From Blautia sp. AF19-10LB (GTDB lineage Bacteria > Bacillota > Clostridia > Lachnospirales > Lachnospiraceae): 27,423 nt of DNA. Numbering within the stretch: position 1 is the first letter of the stretch; every line of letters begins with the position of its first letter. This document shows, in pieces, positions 22,339-27,423 of this stretch. A program made the translations under genes and the position numbers. The notes below the pieces were generated by a model that ran no database searches, was not told the DNA's origin, and worked only from the letters and a program-made list of their open reading frames with translations. The stretch spans positions 1 through 27,423 of the forward strand of contig NZ_QTWS01000010.1 in NCBI RefSeq assembly GCF_003461245.1, in the 5' to 3' direction.

Positions 22339-24918
22339 TTATTTCATTTTAAATTCAATCGTCACCTTAAACAGATCCCCATCAAGATACAACTTAAATT
22401 CTCCACCCTGGAGCCGGACGAGGTCTTTGGCGATTGACAGGCCAAGTCCGCTGCCTTCGGTGTTTCGGGAGACGTCGCCGCGGATGAAACGTTCGGTGAG
22501 TTCGTCTGCGGAGATGTTCAAAGACTGTGCGGAGATGTTTTTGAGGGAAAGCTGCACGTTTGGCCGGTCAACTTTTACATCGACGTAAACTCTTGTGTTT
22601 TCCATCGCATATTTTGATGCGTTTCCAAAAACATTCTCGAGGACTCGCCAGAGTCTGCGGCCATCTGCACAGATGATTGCTTCTTCCTCATCGAAATGAA
22701 CTACCATCGTCAGATTTCTTTCTTCGAATTTCTCTTCAAATTCTCCAATCACCTGATGTACCAGTTCAACGAAATTCAGGTCCGTCATTTCCAGTGTGAT
22801 ATTTCCGGTGCTTGCTTTGGAGGCTTCTACGACATCTTCAGTCAATACTTTGAGCCGCTGTGCCTTGTTTTCCAAAACTTCCAGATAACCTCTGATCTTG
22901 GGGTCTTCCGGATTCTCGCGCTTGAGAAGATCCACATAATTGATGATCGAAGTAAGCGGTGTCTTGATATCATGGGAGACATTCGTGATCAGCTCTGTTT
23001 TCATGCGCTCGTTCTTGAGGCTGTTTTCTACAGCTGCATCCAGTCCCTCTCCAATATGGTTGATATAATCTGCCACCTGTTCCTGTTCACCGGAAAGTTT
23101 TTCTGTTGGAATCTTGTATTGGAGTTCTCCGTCAGTGATCTTCTTCAGACCAGCGATGATCTGCTCTCTTCCCCAGGCTTTTTTTACAAGATAATAAAGA
23201 ACTGCACAGTCCATTACAATCAGCAGAAGAAAAGCAAATGCTGAACCACCATTAACCGTCATTACATAAAACATAAACTGCAAAAATACAAAGATGCCAA
23301 ATAACAAAATTATTTTGACCCTGCTGATCATATTGCCACCGAGAAAGACAACCAGATCATTACATTTAGAAAAACACTTTCTTACCAATATCAGAACGTG
23401 TCGGAGCAGGCTGTCTCTCCAGAGAGATCTTGCCTTGATCCTGCGAACCAGACTCAGCCAGCCGGTCAGGAACCATCCGCCACACCAGATTCCCAGGATG
23501 CTGAATCCCGTCACTTTCCAGACCATTCGTATGTCTTCAAAATCCATTGTCTGGACGATCACCGAAGTGCCCAGCAGCCAGATCATAAATATCATCCCTG
23601 CCACAATCTCGGTATACCATCTGTCCAGGAAATTCAGATGCACTTTCTCATCTTCATTGTTTCGTCCGGCCCCGATCGTCAGGATCACAAGTCCTGCAAG
23701 TGCCAGAACCAGTGACACTACAGAAATTACCATGATCGATACCAGCCATGGTTCAAACTTCTCATAGACAAGTTTTTCCTGCTTGATCCTGTCTAATACC
23801 GGAAAATCTTTATCTACAGAAACGAAATAGAGATAATTTTCCTCACCAAGTCCTGTATTCTCGATCATGCTCTGCCAGTAAGATACTGTCCAGTCTGCGA
23901 TATTGGAAAATCCCAGGGCACAGTCCTGCAGATCCGGAGCGATCAGCATAAGCGGATCACCACTGGAAGTCAGTTCATCCAGTTTTTTTGCATAATTTGC
24001 TGATGTGATGCCTTTTATATTGGTGTACACTTTATCGGATTTTGTGTCTACGTACATGTAGTTAACATTTGTTACACCTGTTGCATAAGTTTTCAGGACT
24101 TTTTCACCATAAGAAGCATCACTGTATTCAACCAGAGCCGTGTATAAATACTCATATGCCTTGCTGATATTTCCTTTCCATTCTTCACTGTTGTTTACAA
24201 CATCAAGGATACTGTCCGCTCCATCCGGTTTGTACGCTTCTTTCAGTGGGGCATCGTTATTTCCACTGGATTCATAATTATGCACATCTGTGTAAACAAC
24301 ATTCCCGTCCGCGTCGGTAACATATTCCACACCATCATTACGGATTCCTATGTTATCATTGGCGTCACCATAGTACGTATACTCTTTGCCGGAGAGTATG
24401 GCCAGTATATCCTTTGCATTCTCTGTCCATCCGTCTTCATCACTGCCAAAAACAAATTTCAGTTCACCAGTAGTAATCTTATCTGCAAAATCATTGTAGT
24501 ACATATAGTAGTCGCTGCCATCCGGCTGACGGCAGATCAGAACATTTGCACTTCGATCCCAGGATGATTTCTTCGCCCAGTCATACAGATTCCCTGCCTT
24601 GTAGGCAAGTCCGGATGTGTTTTTGTGCGTCAGCGTCTTTCCCTTATTCAGCTCCGCAAGGTCAACCAGTTCTCCGTCGTCTGCCTGATCCAGGATTTCT
24701 CTCTCATTGATCGCATTAATGATCGTATGTGAAAGGCTGTACATATTATCCTGGAAGCTCTGGGAATCCACATAATTTTTGCTGTCCAATGGCTGAACGC
24801 CTTTGCTCATGATAAGCACGGATGCCCCGGCTCCCGTGCAGGCTACCGTCACAAAAACTATTGTCAGCAGCACCAGAAGCCCTTTTACACCGCTTTTTCT
24901 ATACCATCTTGTCTTCAT
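22339..24918 (-). CDS. Sensor histidine kinase with large extracytoplasmic domain
   Basis: The 859-residue protein has an N-terminal membrane helix (12-37) and an extracytoplasmic region of about 350 residues (38-390), rich in Tyr, Asp and Asn, that I cannot assign to a family. Five more membrane helices follow (391-416, 436-456, 468-490, 534-555, 558-578). A HAMP-like linker (584-635) leads to the HisKA helix ELITNVSHDIKTPLTSIINY with His649. The HATPase domain has N-box Glu761 to Asn766 and G-box GSGLGLS at 822-828. All catalytic motifs are present. It follows its response regulator by 73 bases. The signal is unknown; the architecture is larger than VanS- or PhoR-type kinases. Confidence 0.93.
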   Translation of the reverse strand: MKTRWYRKSGVKGLLVLLTIVFVTVACTGAGASVLIMSKGVQPLDSKNYVDSQSFQDNMYSLSHTIINAINEREILDQADDGELVDLAELNKGKTLTHKNTSGLAYKAGNLYDWAKKSSWDRSANVLICRQPDGSDYYMYYNDFADKITTGELKFVFGSDEDGWTENAKDILAILSGKEYTYYGDANDNIGIRNDGVEYVTDADGNVVYTDVHNYESSGNNDAPLKEAYKPDGADSILDVVNNSEEWKGNISKAYEYLYTALVEYSDASYGEKVLKTYATGVTNVNYMYVDTKSDKVYTNIKGITSANYAKKLDELTSSGDPLMLIAPDLQDCALGFSNIADWTVSYWQSMIENTGLGEENYLYFVSVDKDFPVLDRIKQEKLVYEKFEPWLVSIMVISVVSLVLALAGLVILTIGAGRNNEDEKVHLNFLDRWYTEIVAGMIFMIWLLGTSVIVQTMDFEDIRMVWKVTGFSILGIWCGGWFLTGWLSLVRRIKARSLWRDSLLRHVLILVRKCFSKCNDLVVFLGGNMISRVKIILLFGIFVFLQFMFYVMTVNGGSAFAFLLLIVMDCAVLYYLVKKAWGREQIIAGLKKITDGELQYKIPTEKLSGEQEQVADYINHIGEGLDAAVENSLKNERMKTELITNVSHDIKTPLTSIINYVDLLKRENPEDPKIRGYLEVLENKAQRLKVLTEDVVEASKASTGNITLEMTDLNFVELVHQVIGEFEEKFEERNLTMVVHFDEEEAIICADGRRLWRVLENVFGNASKYAMENTRVYVDVKVDRPNVQLSLKNISAQSLNISADELTERFIRGDVSRNTEGSGLGLSIAKDLVRLQGGEFKLYLDGDLFKVTIEFKMK

Positions 24919-24991
24919 TTATACCCCATTTCCTTTCTGCTAAATGACTCTGCTATAAACACAGGAGTTTTCCACAGGTCCATTCAGAAAA

Positions 24992-25684
24992 TCAGATCTT
25001 TTCCACTTTATACCCAAGTCCCCACACAACTTTGAGGTAGCGCGGCTCCTTTGGATTGATCTCAATTTTTTCTCTGATATGTCGGATGTGAACCGCTACC
25101 GTATTATCTGCCGCGATCGCTTCCTCTTCCCAGATACTCTCATAGATCTGATTGATGGAAAAAACTCTTCCCTGATTTTTGACCAGAAAAAGAAGGATCC
25201 TGTACTCGATCGGTGTCAGTTTGACTGCTTCTCCATCGACAGTAACTTCCTTACGGTCATCATCGATCATCAGTCCGCCCGTCTCGTAAACATTTCCTCT
25301 CTTTTCTGCCATTGCACCCAGCTGCGTATATCTGCGAAGCTGGGATTTTACCCTCGCCATCAGTTCCAATGGGTTAAAAGGTTTCGTCACATAATCATCT
25401 GCGCCGACATTCAGTCCGAGGATCTTGTCTGTATCCTCTGATTTTGCAGATAAAATTATGATAGGAAGAGCGTTTTTTTCGCGGATCTTCAATGTTGCCC
25501 GGATTCCGTCCAGCTTCGGCATCATCACGTCGATGATCAGAAGATCCACCGGATTATTCTGCAAAACCCGGATCGCCTGTTCACCATCGTATGCTTTGAG
25601 AATGTGATGCCCCTCCTGTGCCAGATAGATTTCTATTGCCTCCACGATGTCCTTGTCGTCATCACATACCAGTATCTCTGCCAT
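24992..25684 (-). CDS. OmpR/PhoB-family response regulator
   Basis: The 230-residue protein starts MAEILVCDDDKD. This ATG has AGGAGG (25693-25698) 8 bases upstream; an in-frame ATG 24 bases earlier (25708) has none. The receiver domain has acidic Asp8 and Asp9, phospho-acceptor Asp52 in IIDVMMPKLDG, Ser79 and Lys101 in VTKPF. The C-terminal winged helix (about 130-230) shows LTPIEYRILLFLVKNQGRVF and the recognition-helix region TVAVHIRHIREKIE. It forms a two-component pair with the kinase that follows. Repeats upstream suggest autoregulation. Confidence 0.95.
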   Translation of the reverse strand: MAEILVCDDDKDIVEAIEIYLAQEGHHILKAYDGEQAIRVLQNNPVDLLIIDVMMPKLDGIRATLKIREKNALPIIILSAKSEDTDKILGLNVGADDYVTKPFNPLELMARVKSQLRRYTQLGAMAEKRGNVYETGGLMIDDDRKEVTVDGEAVKLTPIEYRILLFLVKNQGRVFSINQIYESIWEEEAIAADNTVAVHIRHIREKIEINPKEPRYLKVVWGLGYKVEKI

Positions 25685-25714
25685 TTCCCCTGCCTCCTGT
25701 GTTTTCATGTTTTT

Positions 25715-25757
25715 ACTATACTGCTTAAGAATTAATATCTATGGGGTAAAATATTAA
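25715..25757 (-). promoter_or_regulatory. Candidate regulated promoter of the two-component operon
   Basis: On the minus strand a -10-like TATAGT (25715-25720) lacks a -35 hexamer. Upstream are TTAAT elements spaced 22 bp apart, two helical turns, as expected for tandem binding by an OmpR-type regulator. The same bases form an inverted repeat TTAATAT/ATATTAA (25732-25738 and 25751-25757). A second possible -10, TACAAT (25784-25789), lies further upstream. Confidence 0.4.
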
Positions 25758-25825
25758 GACTTTCTTATTTTTTTCGCTTTTCTATTGTATCAGAAAATCC
25801 GTCTGAAAAAAATATATTTTCCTTG

Positions 25826-25854
25826 TTGACAAATCTATACCATTATGATACAGT
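25826..25854 (+). promoter_or_regulatory. Promoter of the first rubrerythrin gene
   Basis: A consensus TTGACA (25826-25831) and TACAGT (25849-25854) have a 17-bp spacer. The expected start site is near 25861. Confidence 0.75.
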
Positions 25855-25875
25855 ATAGTCACAACAAGAAAACAA

Positions 25876-25890
25876 TAACAATTACTATTA
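25876..25890. promoter_or_regulatory. Candidate PerR box, first rubrerythrin gene
   Basis: TAACAATTACTATTA matches 11 of 15 positions of the Bacillus Per box (TTATAATTATTATAA). It begins 22 bases after the -10 hexamer, just downstream of the expected start site, where a repressor would block transcription. The region is AT-rich, so chance similarity is possible. Confidence 0.45.
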
Positions 25891-25930
25891 TTAAATAAAA
25901 CAAACTTAATCAGAAAAGGAGATCAAGATT

Positions 25931-26476
25931 ATGGCAAAATGGGTATGTAATGTATGTGGATATGTTTATGAAGGCGATGCTGCTCCGGAGGTATGTCCGC
26001 AGTGTAAAGCTCCTGCTTCCAAATTCACAGAGCAGAAAGGCGAGATGACATGGGCTGCTGAACATGTTGTTGGTGTTGCTCAGGGCGTGAGCGAAGATAT
26101 TCTCGAAGACCTGAGAGCGAACTTCCAGGGTGAGTGCTCTGAGGTTGGTATGTATCTCGCAATGGCAAGAGTTGCCCACAGAGAAGGCTATCCGGAAATC
26201 GGTCTTTACTGGGAGAAAGCAGCTTACGAAGAAGCTGAGCACGCTGCTAAATTCGCAGAACTTCTCGGTGAAGTCGTTACTGACAGCACAAAGAAAAACC
26301 TTGAGATGCGTGTAGAAGCTGAGAACGGTGCTACTGCTGGTAAATTCGACCTGGCTAAACGTGCCAAAGCTGCTAACCTTGATGCGATCCATGACACAGT
26401 ACATGAGATGGCTCGCGATGAAGCTAGACACGGCAAAGCATTCGCTGGATTACTGAAAAGATACTTCGGAGAATAA
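25931..26476 (+). CDS. rbr: Reverse rubrerythrin (N-terminal rubredoxin, C-terminal diiron domain)
   Basis: The 181-residue protein has a rubredoxin-type iron site at the N-terminus (Cys6, Cys9, Cys22, Cys25) followed by a ferritin-like four-helix domain. The diiron ligands are expected in FQGECSEVG (Glu68, Glu71), YEEAEHA (Glu101, His104), VEAENG (Glu129) and the DEARH box (Glu164, His167). This domain order is the reverse of classical rubrerythrin and matches the NADH-peroxidase component RevRbr of Clostridium acetobutylicum, a PerR-regulated enzyme that reduces H2O2 and oxygen. AAAAGGAGA precedes the ATG. perR follows after 36 bases with no terminator, so they are probably one operon. A near-duplicate lies downstream. 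Confidence 0.96.
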   Translation: MAKWVCNVCGYVYEGDAAPEVCPQCKAPASKFTEQKGEMTWAAEHVVGVAQGVSEDILEDLRANFQGECSEVGMYLAMARVAHREGYPEIGLYWEKAAYEEAEHAAKFAELLGEVVTDSTKKNLEMRVEAENGATAGKFDLAKRAKAANLDAIHDTVHEMARDEARHGKAFAGLLKRYFGE

Positions 26477-26512
26477 TTTAAGGAACTGATTTACAGAAAG
26501 GAAACGCGATAT

Positions 26513-26899
26513 ATGGCTACATTGAAATACAGTCGTCAGCGAGAATCGATCAAAGAATTTCTCATGACCCGTAAGGATCACCCCACCGCAGATGTTGTTT
26601 ATGAAAATATGAAAAAAATCTACCCCAACATCAGTCTGGGAACCGTATATCGTAACCTTTCTCTGTTATCTGAGATCGGTGAGATCCAAAAACTGTCCAA
26701 CTTCGGCGGTGCAGATCATTTCGATGGTTGTGTTGAACCACACTGTCACTTCATGTGTACAACTTGTGGAGATGTCCTGGATCTGGAAACAGAGGGTATG
26801 GACGATCTGATAGAGAAAGCCGGTCGAAACTTTTCCGGCAAGATCACAGCATGCGATATACGATTTTTCGGAACTTGCCCGAAATGTATGAACAAATAA
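26513..26899 (+). CDS. perR: Peroxide-responsive repressor PerR (Fur family)
   Basis: The 128-residue Fur-family protein has a winged helix (SLGTVYRNLSLLSEIGEI, 41-58) and C-terminal dimer domain. Compared with B. subtilis PerR as I recall it, every metal ligand is present at a constant offset of 14 residues. The regulatory site is His23, Asp71, His77, His79, Asp90 (PerR His37, Asp85, His91, His93, Asp104). The structural zinc site is Cys82, Cys85, Cys122, Cys125. Asp rather than Glu at position 71 supports peroxide sensing over iron sensing. The N-terminus is 14 residues shorter. It lies between two rubrerythrin genes, its expected targets. GAAAGGAAA lies about 7 bases before the ATG. Confidence 0.93.
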   Translation: MATLKYSRQRESIKEFLMTRKDHPTADVVYENMKKIYPNISLGTVYRNLSLLSEIGEIQKLSNFGGADHFDGCVEPHCHFMCTTCGDVLDLETEGMDDLIEKAGRNFSGKITACDIRFFGTCPKCMNK

Positions 26900-26918
26900 T
26901 GTATTTTCAGACATTTAC

Positions 26919-26947
26919 TTGACTTTGAGCATTCAATGTGATAGATT
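26919..26947 (+). promoter_or_regulatory. Promoter of the second rubrerythrin gene
   Basis: TTGACT (26919-26924) and TAGATT (26942-26947) have a 17-bp spacer, 20 bases after the perR stop, so the second copy has its own promoter. Confidence 0.7.
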
Positions 26948-26967
26948 GAAACTACAGTTATTGAGAA

Positions 26968-26982
26968 TTATTACTATTATTA
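26968..26982. promoter_or_regulatory. Candidate PerR box, second rubrerythrin gene
   Basis: TTATTACTATTATTA matches 12 of 15 positions of the Bacillus Per box and begins 21 bases after the -10 hexamer, nearly the same position as in the first copy. Both copies share ATTACTATTATTAAA here although the promoters upstream differ. Confidence 0.5.
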
Positions 26983-27020
26983 AACAGAACTAACTTAATT
27001 AAGAAAAGGAGATCAAAATT

Positions 27021-27423
27021 ATGGCAAAATGGGTATGTAATGTATGTGGATATGTTTACGAAGGTGACGCTGCTCCGGAAGTCTGTCCGCAGTGTAAGGC
27101 TCCTGCTTCCAAATTCACAGAGCAGAAGGGCGAGATGACATGGGCTGCTGAACACGTTGTTGGTGTTGCTCAGGGTGTGAGCGAAGACATTCTTGAAGAC
27201 CTGAGAGCTAACTTCCAGGGTGAGTGCTCTGAAGTTGGTATGTATCTGGCAATGGCAAGAGTTGCCCACAGAGAAGGCTATCCGGAAATCGGTCTCTACT
27301 GGGAGAAAGCTGCTTACGAAGAAGCTGAGCATGCTGCTAAATTCGCAGAACTTCTCGGTGAAGTCGTTACTGACAGCACAAAGAAAAACCTTGAGATGCG
27401 TGTAGAAGCTGAGAACGGTGCTA
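27021..27423 (+). CDS. rbr: Second reverse rubrerythrin, cut by window end
   Basis: All 134 complete codons visible encode exactly the same residues as the first rubrerythrin, including the rubredoxin cysteines and the first diiron ligands. I count 17 nucleotide differences, all synonymous third-position changes and all before 27333. The last 91 bases are identical between copies. The leader (AAAAGGAGATCAA before ATG) is also conserved. It has its own promoter and Per-box-like element. The C-terminal part, including the DEARH box, lies outside the window. A paired, PerR-controlled RevRbr set is known in C. acetobutylicum; here perR separates the copies. Confidence 0.96.
   Translation, partial: MAKWVCNVCGYVYEGDAAPEVCPQCKAPASKFTEQKGEMTWAAEHVVGVAQGVSEDILEDLRANFQGECSEVGMYLAMARVAHREGYPEIGLYWEKAAYEEAEHAAKFAELLGEVVTDSTKKNLEMRVEAENGA

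Noticed and set aside
26958..27332. 124-codon minus-strand frame opposite the second rubrerythrin (a similar frame lies opposite the first)
   Set aside because: It appears in both places only because the rubrerythrin genes are duplicates. It is antisense to a motif-complete gene.
1..27423. CRISPR array, toxin-antitoxin pair, prophage or defence system
   Set aside because: No regularly spaced repeat series, cas-like gene, integrase or toxin-like small gene pair is visible. The repeats found are single palindromes or promoter elements.

Overview
The window looks like chromosomal DNA from a strictly anaerobic Firmicute (Bacillota), most likely a Lachnospiraceae-type Clostridia. The indications are strong AGGAGG-type ribosome binding sites, a V/A-type ATPase operon in place of an F-type one, rubrerythrins with an N-terminal rubredoxin domain next to a PerR regulator, a T-box leader on metG, and a FabT-like MarR protein. 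I cannot name the species. There is no prophage, no CRISPR array and no complete mobile element. The only mobile trace is a decayed IS1380-type transposase at the left edge.

Layout, left to right. (1) 1-1.9 kb: the transposase remnant; tRNA-Lys(CTT) on the minus strand with its own promoter and terminator; an unrecognised 55-residue basic protein; and trmB, also minus. (2) 1.9-10.5 kb: a complete nine-gene V/A-type ATPase operon on the plus strand in the order H-like stalk, C, I, K, F, E, A, B, D, closed by a strong hairpin terminator. (3) 10.5-10.98 kb: an AT-rich gap between convergent genes, holding five consensus DnaA boxes within 101 bp. This is the most notable non-coding signal in the window. 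(4) 11-17 kb: single genes read from both strands, namely a secreted NlpC/P60 hydrolase, trxB, a membrane-anchored DUF885 putative metallopeptidase, a FabT-like MarR regulator and a CapA-family protein with an Asp/Ser/Tyr tail, followed by a long palindrome. (5) 17-21.9 kb, minus strand: metG behind a T-box riboswitch, then moaC, a mogA/moaB-type gene, a MOSC protein and tatD in close order. (6) 22-25.8 kb: a small FeoA-like protein (plus), converging on a two-component system (minus) whose 859-residue kinase has a large extracytoplasmic domain. (7) 25.8 kb to the end: rubrerythrin, perR, then a second rubrerythrin cut by the window edge.

How the genes work together. The ATPase operon encodes both stalks, the catalytic head and the membrane rotor/stator, and its proteolipid sequence leans towards proton rather than sodium coupling. 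The right end is a peroxide-defence module. PerR carries the complete metal and zinc ligand sets, and each rubrerythrin copy has a sigma-A-like promoter followed at the same distance by an AT-rich Per-box-like element. The two rubrerythrin copies are identical in protein over all 134 complete codons visible and differ only at synonymous third positions. The molybdenum-cofactor genes here are only part of the pathway.
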